From: Siderastrea radians
Taxonomy: Eukaryota > Cnidaria > Anthozoa > Scleractinia > Rhizangiidae
Assembly (NCBI GenBank): GCA_964017195.1
Contig: OZ024895.1
Coordinates: 20,547,034-20,611,033, forward strand
Direction: 5' to 3'
Length of the DNA stretch: 64,000 bases
Shown: in pieces, positions 1 through 13,800 of the stretch
Layout: every line of letters starts with the position of its first letter
Position numbering within the stretch: position 1 is the first letter of the stretch
The notes under the pieces: model-generated
What the model was told of the DNA's origin: nothing
The model's input: the letters and a program-made list of their open reading frames with translations, nothing else
Database searches by the model: none
Program-made: the position numbers and the translations under genes

Positions 1-126
1 GTAAGTAGTCTAAGTTGTCGGTAACAAATTTTGTCGCGCACAGTAATGTATCGTATCGTGTATTGTATCGTGGCCCTTGTATCGAGATATGTATCGCATC
101 GTAGGAAAATATATAATTGCAGCCCC
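1..126. mobile_element. hAT-like MITE, right end of a truncated copy
   Basis: Matches 1981-2106 of the complete copy (GTAACAA.TTTTGT.GCGCACAGTAATGTATCG) and ends in the GCAGCCC terminus. The rest lies left of the window. Confidence 0.75.
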
Positions 127-179
127 ACTGGAAGTATAGTACAACCATTGTTTTAGGCCCTTCAAGACTGGCACCTCTA

Positions 180-720
180 TTAGGGGGACACCCACTGTTA
201 GGAAATGTCTCCAGGAGCCCGTTTCTCGAAAGTCCCGGAAAGCTATTTTATGAGCGCAAGGTTTACGTTAAAGATTCAAAATTTTGTTGAGTTTTAAAGC
301 TAAGCATTAAAGTTGACGAAACACGTTGAGCTGGTTTGCGGGCTAAAAGCTACGCCACTATTCAATAGATTTTGATTTTAAAATATAACTTCGGGCCCGA
401 AAAGTTACCGGGACTTTCGAGAAACGTACCCCTCTAAGGGAATACCTCATGTTAGGGGACACTATCTACTAGGGAAGACCTCCGTTCCGGGGAAGCCTCC
501 TGAAGGGGTCACCTCCGATAAAGAGACACGAGAATATCTACCATGAAGAGTGTTTACTGTATGAGGGCAGCTCACATAAGAGGATACTCCCCATTTACTA
601 GCAACTCCCGCAAGGGGAACACATGGGGGGACACCTGTCACAACGGAATACTTCAAGAACGGGGACACCACTTTTAAGGATTCATCGTCTGTATGGTAAA
701 ACTCTAGTAAGGGAATACAA
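180..720. repeat. Degenerate GGGGACACC minisatellite split by a MITE
   Basis: Diverged units around GGGGACACC recur at irregular ~20-30 base spacing in 180-208 and 437-680. The MITE at 210-436 interrupts them. Confidence 0.5.
210..436. mobile_element. GCCCGTTTCTCGAAAGTCCCGG MITE family, copy 1
   Basis: Inverted ends GCCCGTTTCTCGAAAGTCCC and GGGACTTTCGAGAAACG. The body matches the second copy at 34876-35118. Confidence 0.8.
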
Positions 721-1400
721 ACACTCAAAAAAGTAAACAAAGACTGTACACATGGCCCCTACAGTGTCATCTTGTGAGAGTTTAGCCTACAAAAAAATGT
801 TGTGTAAGAGAATTGGTAACAGCTAAATTAAATCAATAATATCCATGATACACGCTTACGATTTAAAAAAAAATACTACTTACAAGGCTAAAAAGGTTCG
901 TTAAGAAACCAACCGAACGTTTTCAACTAATTAGATCTATAATTGAGCCATCTTTAAGATGACTTAATTAGTCGAAAACGTTTGGGGATTTTTTTTTTAC
1001 CGTACCCTTTTGAACCATGTAAATAGTACTTTTTCAAATCGATAATCGTCGTCACATTTGTAGGAACATTTGTCCTTGTGCTTTTCCCCAATGTTGATAA
1101 CAACGACTTGCAACACCAAAAACTGCTTCACTTAACAATGAGGGGAAGGGATGCCGTGATATGTAGGTGAATTATGAACTTGAGGCAAGTGTTCAAACTA
1201 ATTGTGTAGAATTTTACCTTCACGACCTACCTGATACGACTTTGATAAGACTTTCAGGTGAGCTCGGGTGTCTGGGATAACATTATCCACAAACTTTACC
1301 GATCTTTTCCTCTCTTCTTCTTCATCCCACTCTGTCATGCCCCACTCACCCTGTCAACAGACAGTTTTCAGTGTTTGGTGAATACTTGCAACGTTCCTGA

Positions 1401-2110
1401 TAGGGCTGCAACGATACACTGACGCATCGGTGAACCACGATATTTTTCCCAACGATACGAATATCGATATTTAAATAAGATATCGCGACATTACGATACA
1501 TAGAGGATATTACACGGCGGCGCGAAGATATGAATTTTATTTTCGAGTGGTAAAAACAATATTTTACGAACGAGCGCAGCGAGTGTGTAAAATATTGTTT
1601 TTTACCACGAGAAAATAAAATTCATATATTCAAGCCGCTGTGTAATTTTCTTTTTATTATATAGACAAGAGTGTTTTTGCACAAACATCAGCCAGTGAGT
1701 GTAAAAGCGAGAAATGAAGTCATCGATATCCTCACTAGTGAGGATATGGAAAATACGCCACTCGAGTCCCGGATGTAGTTTCGTATGAACTTTACGAGTG
1801 GTCTATTTTCCACTAAAACACTCTTGTCTATATAATAAAATAAAATATGCTACATCAACAAATTTGGGAAATTACTGTCTTTAATATTCCTTATCCAAGC
1901 TCTACATTTTAGCCCTTGAAAGGCGATTTGATGTTGCGTTATTACTGTGTTAAATTTATTATCATGCAAATAAATTATTTACAAGTAGTGTAAGTTGTTG
2001 GTAACTAGTTTTGTGTCGCGCACAGTAATGTATCGTTTCCTGTATCGTATCGTGGCCCTTGTAGCGAGATATGTGTCGTATTCGTGGGAAAATGCATCGT
2101 TGCAGCCCTA
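1401..2110. mobile_element. Non-autonomous hAT-type transposon, complete
   Basis: Inverted termini TAGGGCTGCAACGAT and ATCGTTGCAGCCCTA are flanked by a perfect 8-bp duplication GTTCCTGA (1393-1400 and 2111-2118). An 8-bp duplication is diagnostic of hAT elements. Inside are two nested inverted repeats: 1531-1632 around GAACGAGCGCAGCGAGTG, and ATTATATAGACAAGAGTG (from 1657) with its complement (to 1835). Confidence 0.88.
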
Positions 2111-2532
2111 GTTCCTGATTGCCAAGTCCTCATTTGGCTCTCACGTTAGAGATTACCAGGAAAAGGGGGACTACTTTTTACTTACACAATCATACTGTCA
2201 ATATGTTATTTCGGAGGTGCTTGTTGCCTCAGCTTTACATGGGGTGAGGTGAAAAAAAAATGTCTCTTATGAATTTTATTATTTCATTATTTTATTATTT
2301 ATTAATAAAACTCATTTTCATGTGCAATTTGGTTTTAGTTACGGTAGTATTACCTTTTGTATTAAGGATTTTTTCAAGTTTTAGACCTCAGAAAACGGGT
2401 TCATTCTTCAACATTTCCATTCAACACCATGTTGAACACGTTTGACCACCCTATTGAATGATGTTGATTCAACTTTTCGTTTGTTCTTGGGTGTGAACAA
2501 CAATGTTGAATTCAGAAGAGATGGGATATTCA

Positions 2533-2655
2533 ACATGTCGCAAGCGTGGGGCAAAGAAAAATTCTGAGTCCCCGACGGGAATCGAACCCATGACCTTCCG
2601 TACACCGGTCGGACGCTCTAAGCACTGAGCTACTGGGAGATTCCTGGCGAGCATA
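2533..2655 (-). repeat. tRNA-related repeat (SINE-like), copy 1
   Basis: On the minus strand, AGTAGCTCAGTGCTTAGAGCG resembles a pol III A box and GGTTCGATTCCCGTC a B box. The cloverleaf is imperfect and copies recur at 2780-2885 and 36280-36355, so it is a mobile repeat, not a tRNA gene. Confidence 0.75.
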
Positions 2656-2699
2656 GGTCATATTTAGTGACACGCGTCCTGCATACTGCTAGGATCAGC

Positions 2700-2885
2700 A
2701 ATGTCGAAGTGCCCTATAGGTGATAAATAAAGAAAGATGGTGAATTTTAAACTCGGAGAAGAAATAAGAAAAGATGGGATATTCAACATGTCGCGAGCGT
2801 GGAACAAAGAAAAATTCTGAGTCCCCGACGGGAATCGAACCCATGACCTTCCGTACACCGGTCGGACGCTCTAACCACTGTCCCA
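2700..2885 (-). repeat. tRNA-related repeat (SINE-like), copy 2
   Basis: Same B box GGTTCGATTCCCGTC and the flanking GATAAATAAAGAAAGATGG segment. It is cut in the A box by an inverted copy of the flank (2882-2965), suggesting rearrangement. Confidence 0.7.
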
Positions 2886-3871
2886 CGCTCGCGACATGTT
2901 GAATATCCCATCTTTTCTTCTTTCTTCTCCGAGCTTAAAATTCATCATCTTTCTTTATTTATCAATGTTGAATTCATAGGTCGGTAAAGTATGATTATCC
3001 GGGTAAGTGTAGTCCTGAGAAGGACTGTTTGTGATGACATTGACTGACGTTTCGACAACCTGAGCGGAAGTCACCATCACAGTCAAGTGAACTGTGAATC
3101 GTCAGTAGATGAAGTCTCTGGTCGCTGTCCTGATTGGTCGACGATCTCGTGATGTTATTGGTCGTCTGTCAGTTAAGCGGTGATGTTACTGGATGTGAAG
3201 ACTGCAAACCGTGATTGTTGCGTTTCGATCCGTCTTTTTTTGGTCAAATGTCCGTTGGTCTATTGCTAGTAAAAATTAGTCGGTTTGTCTATTGTTTGTC
3301 TGTCTCGTTATTGTCGTCAATAAGTGGCTTGGAAGGTGCAGCTAGCTGTTGGCAACGGTTCAGTAGTGTCTGTTCTAAGTTAGTAAACCAGCATTCCAGC
3401 TTAGTTCAACATCGTGTATTCAACAATGTTGGATAATATCGAATGAGGCCAGCATTAACGCTACTATGTATTAGCAGCTACTTTTTACAACTTATTGTCA
3501 CTTGAGACTGAATGAGTTCAAACAATAATACTTAAACTGTCCCATTTTATTCTATTCACCGCATTTCTTCCCACACTTTTTCCGTGTCGATGATATCTAC
3601 GATCTCTATAATTTTATCCCCAATCCTCCTTTTCTCAGTTTTAGCTGTATACTGAACCAAAATTTTACAGCGTCGAATTATTTCTATCGTCCTTTTTTAC
3701 AAGGAAGTTCTTAAGCGCTACAGTCTGTTGTTCATCGTCCGCTAACCCTTTGGCAAATTGCTAAATATAGTTGCTTGCTAAATACAAAATCTTCCAAATT
3801 GCTAAAATTCTAAGCATTGCTAAAGCTTCGTCAAACGGAATCAACATCATTCAACAATTGTTGAATAGAAC

Positions 3872-4067
3872 TATACACCTTATTCCAGAATGGCGGAAAA
3901 TACATTATTCTTCTGTCTCCATGTTAATTGGCTCTTGTTGCCTCCTTTCAGCCCAAATATTCCATTGAATTCTTCAGATGGGATCGAGGCAACAAGGGCC
4001 AGTTAACAATGAGACAAATTAAAAGAGTAATGTATTTTCCGCCATTTTGGCCGGAATAAGGTGTATG
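3872..4067. mobile_element. MITE with ~80-bp inverted arms
   Basis: ATACACCTTATTCCAGAATG at the left pairs with GGCCGGAATAAGGTGTAT at the right. The inner segments around GGCTCTTGTTGCCTC also pair. Confidence 0.8.
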
Positions 4068-4681
4068 ATGCACTGCTGGCCAAGTTTATTCAACACTGTT
4101 GTTTAAATCTGAGAAAAAAACCGTTGAATCAACATCATTTCAACATGTCACGTGTTGAGTTCAACAACGATGGAAACGTTTGAACCCGTTTGTCTGACGC
4201 CTAAGCTTATTTCCCTTTCTTAAACGGTCGATGCCATCATTGGTAATCAGGCCTTTCGTAATGCTCGATGTCATTTCTGCCCTAGTTTATGCCTGGATTA
4301 GGACGAAATGAAGTTATTATTATCAGATAAAATAAGGCCTAAATAAAACGATTCGGTTAGACCTAAGTCAGGGATAGGAATAGGGTCACCTGTTCTAGAT
4401 CTACCATTTAAGAAAAGCAAATAATATAATTAACATTTTCATGGATTTGCCGGATAAACGTAGTGGTGTAGTGGTGAAGGAGGGATGATTTGATGATAGC
4501 ATGGAAGAGGTTCCAGGTTTGATGTTAGGTCTAAGTAGTTAATTGCATTTTTCTTTGCTAATAGAAAACATTTCGATGACTGGGGAAACATTTTCCAAGT
4601 GTCACTAAAATGGCATCGACCGTTTACGAAAGAGAAATTTGATTCTTACGTGGGCTTTTGAATACACAGTGCTTCACTAAC

Positions 4682-4822
4682 CTCATCTGTTCTCTTTTCA
4701 ATGGTTTTCTGTAATCTCTGCCTGGTCTGCAGTTCAGTGGTTGCAGCAGAAAAGAATGACTCTTGAGCATTTTGGAACTGGATTATCAGGTCGAAAATGG
4801 CTCTCAGCTGAGTCAGCATTTT
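4682..4822 (-). CDS. TUBGCP3: TUBGCP3 exon 20 (last coding exon in window)
   Basis: Encodes [20 protein letters not shown] and a coiled-coil-like polar helix (residues about 790-836). The donor GTTAGTG shows that at least one more coding exon follows beyond the left edge. Confidence 0.88.
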
Positions 4823-7800
4823 CTGTGGCCGGAGAAATTAGAAAGAAATTGAATTAGCACATTACTAGGGAAATTACCGCAGCAACTCTTCAATGTATAA
4901 AGTGCGCCTGCTTAAAAAGTGGCCCTTACTCGTCAAAGTGTAGATGAAATCCTAAGGTGTAATACGTTCAACGTAATTATTCAGATGAAATCTAGTGAAC
5001 AGCACCATGCTGTACAAGGTAGTGCCAGCGACCTTTTAGCCTTAGTCTGAACGAAATCTTTTGTGTAACCACTAAAATGAAAGTTATTGAACAGTATTGC
5101 TAATTCCTGTGTTACCTTCACAGCGTTACAAAGTGGTTCTAAATTTAAGTCAGTGTGTTAAATCAGAAAGTGTGGCGCAAATAGTAAGATTATTCAAGTA
5201 AAGGCTATCAAGCGTCGTTTTCCTGTGGAGCTGTTCACTACGCTGCCACTGTGGCTCTGACTTTAACTCCGCGGATGAAATTCTAAAGCAAGGCCAGATC
5301 ACAGTGATTCACCCTTTGAGCCCCTACATGTATATCAGCATGTATTTTCTCCTCACTGTTCTTCGAATATTTCTTATGGTTCTTGCAGGGAGAATTTGCA
5401 CAAAAATCAAGATATCTTATCACTGATGATCATTTCCTTCATTGTACATCAGCATTCATTTCTTCTCACTGTTCTTCATGCATTTTCTCCTCAATGTTCT
5501 TCAAATATTTCTTATGGTTCTTGCTGGGATAATTTGCACAAAAATCAAGACATTTTATCACTGATGATCATTTCCCTCATTCTATATCAGCATGCATTTT
5601 CTCCTCACTGTTCTTCAAATATTTCTTTTGGTACTTGTTGGGAGTATTTGCACAAAAATCACGATATCTTATCTTTGATGACCACTCCTTCATTCCCATA
5701 ACCCGATCAGCAGTAACATTTTGAGGAAAAGTTAGATGCTTGTCACTTAATTGGGGCTTAAAGGGATACGCTGCTAAGCTATTGAGCAGTACTTTCCAGT
5801 TGTGCTGTACGAGGTGGTTCTAACTTTTGAGTCTGTGGATGAAATCCTAAAGTGTGACCATTCAAATGAAAGCTACTGAGCAGTACTTTCCTGTGGCACT
5901 GTTTATTATGCTGTACAAGGTGGTTCTAACTTTTGAGTCTGTGGATAAAATCCTAAAGTGAGACCATTCAAATGAAAGCTACTGAGCAGTACTTTCCTGT
6001 GGCACTGTTTATTACGCTGTACAAGGTGGTTCTAACTTTTGAGTCTGTGGATAAAATCCTAAAGTGTAACCATTCAAATGAAAGTTACTGAGCAGTACTT
6101 TCCCGTGGTCTGTTTATTATGCTGTACAAGATGGTTCTAGCATTTAAGTCTGTGGATGAAATTCTCAAGTGTGACAATTCAAATGAAAGGTGTTGTACAG
6201 TAATTTCCATTGGTACTGTTTATTGCGTTCTACAGGGTAAACGTTTGCGTCTCTGGATGAAATCCTGGAGTGTGAAACTTCAAATGAAATATTTTAGGCA
6301 ATAGTTTCATGTGCTACTACCATTCTGAAATTTTTACGTTAGTTTATTTATTTATTTATTTATTTGTTTATTTTTGTAGAATTGACTGTTGAAACTCTTG
6401 GTCTAACAAAGGTTTGGCAGTACTGGAATTGTACGTACCCTTGACTCAGCATCCAGCAAACACCGGTTTAACACCTGGTCAAGGAAAGTTTCATGAGCAG
6501 CGATAATATGATCCAAGTCACTGGCTTCTGCTACTTGTTTCTTTAGGTCTGCCCAGCAACATTCCAGAACCTGACACCAACAATAGGAGAAGAAAACTTT
6601 CAAGAGATTTTCTCAAGGGGAGACCAAACCACAGTTAGCTTTGAGCAGTTTCCACAAGGCACAAGGCAAGGACTTGCAGAGTACAGTTGACTCCCAACAA
6701 CTCGAACCAAAAAAGCTTTGAGTTATTGTGAGTTCGAGTTATCGACTATGACATAACGGGGAAAATCATTCACTTCGAGTTACTAAGGGTTCGAATTAGC
6801 GGGAGTCAACTGTAATTTAAAACAAAACTGAACGGTTATGTGGTGGTTTGCTTTGATTCCAATATGCCCTATAGCTTTTTTAAGTAACATAGTCCTTTTA
6901 ATTTGTGAATGAGGAGTGCATTTCTTACCTCAAAAGTGATGTAGTACTGCATTTGATGAATGAAGTGTATCATTTCTGTTCCCAACATGTGGCACATGTG
7001 GAGTATTGGTGACACCTCTGTAGAGGGATTTAAAAAGTAAAAGTGGAGCCTCACACCTGAATGAGTCACCTTTAAAATAGAGCTACATATTACATTATTT
7101 TCCATTTCATTTTGTCACAAAACATGATTGAAACAAAACGTAAAAACACCGAAAAGAAGCTGACAGAATAATGAACTAACTACTAACGTCTAAAGAATTC
7201 AACCATTTCACTCCCAGAGTCAGTTATGGAGACATTAAGGTGACTCTTACTTCTGAGTCTGTGGTTGAAATCCTATGGTGTGACCATTCAAATGAAAGCT
7301 ACTGAGCAGTACTTTCCCGTGGTACTGTTAATCATGCTGTACAAATTGATTCCAACTTTTAAGCCTGTTGGTGAAATCCTTAAGTGCGACCATTCAGATG
7401 AAAGCTATTGAACAGGACTTTCCTGCGGTGCTGTTTATTATGCTGCACAAGGTGGTTCTAATTTTTGAATCTGTGGTTGAAATCCTATGGTGTGACCATT
7501 CAAATGAAAGCTTCTGAACAGTACTTTCACATGGTACTATTTAAATTTTTTCCAAAATGAATTTTCCAAAATGAAATGGAATTCATCTTGAATTCGTCTT
7601 GAATTTTGATTTTAGGTACTCTAGGGAGTGAAAGTGTTAAAGAGTAAAAGCTGTTCTTCCGATCACTGGTACACAAACCTATGCAATCCAATACACCATC
7701 CTGTCCACAACTTGATGTAAACAATGTACATTTACCCGGAAAAGAAACAAAGACTGCTGGGTTGAAAAAGAGCCCACTGGAAGATTTTGTCCTACAACGT

Positions 7801-10800
7801 TCTAGCTGAAATTTGACTCTTACATTTGTGTGTGGCAGTGTAGTGGTTAGCACATGGACAGGACTTTCAAACAGAAATCGTAGGGTCGGTGGTTGGAGGC
7901 TAGGCCAGTCCGTTCTTTGTCAGGTTGTTTCCTTAGACAAGAAACTTTACATTGTCTCTATCTCGAGGTGCAAAAATGGTGTCATAAAAAAATGTTGTGG
8001 ATAGTCCTTAACCCATTCAGTTTTTCTTTGTGTAACTCTAGTCAATTTTAAGTGATCGCTTCAGTTTAGGCACTTTTCGTTAGAAGTGTGCCAGGAACAT
8101 CAATTGGTTATCAAAAACATCTGCTATCACTCAAAGTAATGACTGCACAAACTGAACAAGGGCCATGGTCCTTTACGGGCAGTTTTGGGCCGCACGGGAA
8201 TCCATGGGTCAACCTTTTTCCTTTTTTTCTCTTTTATTTCCTTAAAAAACTAGGAACAAAAAGCGGCACAAGATGATCAATCAAAAATCTTGTTTTATTT
8301 ATCATAATTTATTATTTTACCTGGCAAAGATTTCAACATCCTGCGAGTTGTCATTTGCTGCTTCCACATTTCGGTCAAGCAGTATTCCATCCTTTTTGCT
8401 CTCCACAGAAAATTAAATATTCTCAAGTAATGAATCATGCATTCTGGTGTAAACACCTGGAGAGAAAAGCAGAAAAAAATAATTTATATTCCTGTTTGTA
8501 GTAGATAATGTACAATGATGCAACCAACCAGAACCACTACCAGCTTCTAGTTGCTTTGCAAAAGTGAGGTGAACTTCATGCAGGCAACATAATCACCATT
8601 AACCCTTTAGCCCCAGTTAACATCCATATTCTCCTCACTATTCTCCTTATATTTTCTTTATGTTGCTATTTGGGAAAATTTAATGAAAAATCAAGAATTT
8701 TGATCATTGATGATTATTTTCTTCATTCTCATAACATGTATGTTCGAACAAGTTGTAATACTGTAATGAGAAATTACATGCTTGCCACTATTGGGGCTTA
8801 AAGGGTTCAGGCCGCGCAAAACGGATTTAACCTTTTCACAATGATAAGGGGAGAGCTTCTGGTGGGTTGTGACTAATCCCTCTGTGGTTCTGTGCAAAAG
8901 TAATGAGGGAATTTTCACTAATTTGGACGATATTCAGACGAAATGGACAATATTTCAAACAAAACGAAACTTCGACGACATTTCTACCAATTTTCAAAGC
9001 TGCTATTGTACTGGCGTGTTCGACAGTTTGCTAACTTGCAAAATACTGCTTGATAATAGCCATAAAGTAAAATGCAGAAGTGATGAGAGCAACTTTCAAC
9101 TAATTCCAACGAAATTCAGTGAAAACGGACAATATTCAGAAAAAAAAAGAAACTTTAAATATAGTTTGAAGAATTTTCAAAGCTGTAATCGTTGACTTTC
9201 TAAAAATTTTACTGACTTGCCACATGTTGCGTGATAATTCGAACAAAAATTCGTTGCGGATGGCAAACTTACGAAGTGTCAAAGAGTCTAACAAATACTT
9301 GCTACACTGTAGATCCTTCATGCCACAGAAAGTGCGCGATAACGATTATTTTCAATTTAAAGACACTGTTACACGTAACAACTTTTCGTGCAACTTGCCT
9401 CGCGTTAAAAATTGCGTAAGTTCGGAAAAATGACTGGTTGACTGTAGAGATCACGGCAAAACAGGTTGCAAGAGCCACGTAATTCTGTTGTGCAACCTGA
9501 AGAAATTTGTTACAGAAAGTAGAAAACGATACACCTTTTCGTGTAACTTGAAAAAACAAATTTCAGTTGCACGAGGGGGTGTTACGCGTTAAAATCATGC
9601 GTACAACTTGCAACAGTATTTTTGGGCGAGACAAGTTGCACGAAAAATTGTTACCTGTAACAGCACCATAATTAGAATGCCCTTGTACAACTTTTGACTA
9701 ATGTTTTTTTAATTATCAGGGTTCCCACCCTTTTTCAGAAACAATTTTCCAGGACTTTTCCAGGACTTCTCCAGGACTCACATAGATTTTTCCAGGTCTC
9801 CCAAATGCAAAATAATTGAAGCAATAAACCTTACGAAATAAAAATCCAAAAACAATACTGCAGACAAGAGTTCATAGATTTCCAGGACTTTCCAGGACCT
9901 GCATTAATTTTCCAGGATTGAAAATGCCAGAATAATATTCCAGGACTTTCCAGGATTTCCAGTACCCGTACGAACCCTGATTAATGTACCGCTGGAAGGA
10001 AAAAAGTTAACATTACTTACTGTGCTGATCGGCCCGTCAACATGATAATCCAAACTAAACACATCCCAACCTGTATCGCCAGGAGAAACCTTCAAAAAGA
10101 GTAATTACGAACTGATAAGTACTCACTGAGTGAGAGGTAAGGCTGAACTGGAATGTTTGGCTCAAGGTCATGGCTTAAGGCTGGTTTCCTTATGATCGCT
10201 ACGATCGCTACCAAAAAAGCTGAGCGGTCGTTGCAACTTTGATCGCTGAGTAGTTTCCGTAGAGGCTGGTTTCCATATGATTGCTGTGATCGCTATGAAT
10301 GCTAAAAAGTGGCTTTCACTTGACCGTTCATAAACGATTGTTGAACGTTTTTTCCAACGATCGCAGTGATCTTAGTGATCATATGGAAACCAGCCTTTAT
10401 GGACTAAGCGCATCTGACCTGACCTAACTTAGTCAATAAGCATTTTATCATATGACCAATTTAAACCTATTTCTTGCCCTTTCAGTAGTAGAGTATGATT
10501 AACATTACTTACTGTGCTGATCGGCCCGTCAACTTTACTGGTCACAAATTTCCAAAGTAAAATTTGCTTTTACGTCGTTTGCTATTACTGTTCTAATTGA
10601 AATCAAACTTCAGATGTTTATATGCAGCGAAAAATTGCTATAAATTTGGCAAGAACGTCATGCTAGCCCACATATAAGGCACTAATAACGTTACAATCCT
10701 ATATGAATATATACACCAACTGATTAACGCACCTACCTCCACTAACACACACTTTACTTCACTTGTACTCACTTTCCTTCATTTCTACTCACTTTCCTTC

Positions 10801-13800
10801 ATTTGTACTCACTTCCCTTCACATTAGTGCCTTATAGGTGGGTTACCATGACGTTCTGGCCGTAAATTTAATTGCATGTGGCTGCACATACAAATTTCTA
10901 GCAGGACCATAGGGCTTTTTCCAGCCCCACTTGAATTTATGCATATGGCCATATGAAAAATTAAAATACTGGAAATTTTTTTTTTACAGAAATAATAATA
11001 AGAAAAATACTGTAAATATAACATCACCTCTCAATACCCCCCGACAAAATAATCATGAACAGATTCTACTTTGAAATTACTGTAAATTAAGTGATGGAAT
11101 CACTTAACCATAATCTCATTTTAAATGTTAATTGGTTCAATTACAAAGTGAGTTCCTGCATCACATTGCTGCTGGCAACACAGCTTAAAAGTGCTGCTGC
11201 TGCCCCAAAAGAAAGGGAAATTGTATCTCTCGTTTTACAAAGAGATTGCTACAAAAAGCAGCGCGTACTAGACATTTATCATTTAGATAAAATTTGAAAT
11301 CTTTTAAACTTTCTCTAGCTTTGCATCAGGTTACAACAACACGCATTCTCTATTTTTCTCTCTCTCCATTTTCATTCAATCTTTCTCCATTTTCCATTTC
11401 TTAAACTTAACTCAAAATTCGCTATCCACCATGATAAATGAAAGTTTGCCGGAATAATGAGCAGAACACGCTCAGTATTTTGACAGTAAATCATTAAGTC
11501 GCACACAATTGGCATTCCAGTAAGTCAAATTTATTTGCCATACCTCAAGCAGTCGACAGTCCAATCGTTCAATAATCTCTGGGTCATCGTACTGAGCATT
11601 AGTTGCCCTTATTGCTGTTTCTAACACACCGGTGAGATTGTGCATGTACAGCGTACTGGCTGCCTTGGCTAAGTCAGACCTGTAAGGAAAAAAAGAGCAT
11701 TAAGCTAGCTTAAAGGAACTATGTAACGGAGTTTTCATTCATTTTTCTGATCTGACAAAATTATTTTCTCATTAACGGAAACCTCAAAATAATAGTTTCC
11801 TAAGATAGAAAAACACCAAAGAAGTAATGATCAACCAAAACTAAACAAGGATGGTTACGACTGAGGGAGATTAAGACGGATTACGAATGACAAACTTGAA
11901 AAAACTTGCCAGCTTTTTCAAGTTGCGTTATCCGTGACGTAGCTCCTTTAAGACATTTACAGTGCTAAAATAACAGCATTAAGCTACCCCATTACTTACA
12001 ATAAAACTCTTATGAGTGATGAATTCCTTATATACTATTCGCTGGAATATTTCTTGCAACTATCAAAACTAGTGAAGTAATATGCAACAGCAATTTTTGC
12101 AAACAACTATGTGCATGTACTTGTGTATAAACCTACGGTAGATGAGGTTGAGAATGATAGAGAAAATTATCAAGCCTTCACTTTCAGCTACATTTGAAAC
12201 ACTTTAACTTTGAAACTTCCAAAATTCTAATTCAGTCTTTTTTGCAACCTTATATAGCTGCTGAAGGACCATTGTTTATTTAACAACTGGTTTTGATTGT
12301 CAAAGTTTCTGTTATTTTGGTCACACAATGTTTTGTAAATTAAAACCCACTGGAACTTATCTTATTGTAACTGCACCAGTCTACTGAAGAAGTCCTGTGT
12401 AAATTGCAATTGTTGCACAGTGAAGTAATTTATCAAATATTTTTTGGATTGTTAATTTTAATGTTTGCTCAAGATTTACATGTAACCATGCAGACAATGT
12501 GAAAGCATGTATGTAAAAAAGTTATAGTCATTTTATGACGGTCTTTCCATTTACACAATTATGAAGTTACTTACTCACTACTAGTCAGACCAGAGATACA
12601 ATAACCTAAAGCCGTATGATGTTGTTGTTGTGGTCCTGGCCTCTGTTCTTTTCATTTATCCAAATGATAGGTACGATCATAGTAAAAATTGGTATAAATA
12701 AAATAGTTATCTGCCCAGTAAAGAACCAGAGCCTGCCTGAAAACTTGGACAATGACGGCCTGCCAAGCTACACGTACATTATGTGGCCCGTTACGTTGTT
12801 TGGATATATTTTCCTCACACCACAACCTTTCTTGCATACATTCCTTCACGCTGTCTACTTAAAACTTAGACTCTGATGAAAACTTACCTCCATGTTTTTT
12901 TGAACTTAAATGCTGACACTGTTTAGAAAAACGCTAGCAAAAGCCTAGTCATGGTCCATTTTTGTGCATTTTTGGTGGAGTCCAGTCAGGCAGACGTCTT
13001 GCAACTTCACTGTTTATGTTTTATAACTCGCTTAAACAAATTAATGTTTTACGCATTCAAGAGAAAATAAGGCGACAGAGAGGGACTCTGAGGGCGTTGG
13101 CTGGGATATGTCAATTCCACAAAAGTTATTTATAGATTGGCTTTTGAAAGGAAGTCTGTTTTCCGTAACGTCCGCATAAATACCATTTCCCTTGTTTTTC
13201 GAAGTCGTTTTCATCGACAAAACGTAACACCACTTGATCCGCCATTACAAGCAAAATTTTGAATGGTTCTTCAAAAACCAGATCGAGGTTGCCTTTCTGC
13301 GGACGTCTTGAAAACAGACTTCCGTTCCAAATGGCCGTCTAAAAAAAGCTTTACCGAACTTGACATATCCCAAAGCCTGGACTGGCAGTGTCCCTCTCTG
13401 TCCCCCTATTTTCTCTTGACGCATTTTATTGACAGTCAAACATTAAGATTGACAATCCAAAAAAATGTTTGATAAATTACTACACTGTGCAACAATTACA
13501 TTTATAGGGAGTTTAACCAACCATGGCAACAAAGGCAACAACAACGTGAACAAACAATAGGCTTTAATGTGCAAACAATGGTTCTGCACGTGCGTTCTAC
13601 ATTTTAGTACATTTCTATGCCGTGCTCTGCAAAACAACAACGTGAAATGATCAGTTTTAAGGTTTTAGGTAGAACGGGAACACATGACGGTGAATTTTTG
13701 TTTCTCTAACTGAACTTGAGTGGCGTCCCTATGAAATCAGCTCCCGGATGGCTTCGCCACACTAGACAATTTACAGGAACAGGAGTTGGAATAATTGTGA

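Larger units (their letters stand above)
2388..4196. mobile_element. Larger inverted-terminus element carrying nested repeats
   Basis: The left end CAGAAAACGGGTTCA and the right end TGAACCCGTTTGTCTG are inverted. Near both ends TTCAACAT/ATGTTGAA motifs recur. Two tRNA-like repeats and a MITE are inserted within. No clear target duplication. Confidence 0.5.

Noticed and set aside
2580..2640. tRNA gene on the minus strand
   Set aside because: A and B boxes are visible, but stems are imperfect and the same sequence occurs three times with matching non-tRNA flanks. It is a tRNA-derived repeat.
1..4681. Final GCP3 exon(s)
   Set aside because: The conserved C-terminal motif of animal GCP3 was looked for on the minus strand and not found; the region is repeats, so the end lies outside the window.
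5775..6300. CRISPR-like regular spacing
   Set aside because: The 106-base units are similar over their whole length with no unique spacers, and this is an animal-like intron. It is a tandem satellite.
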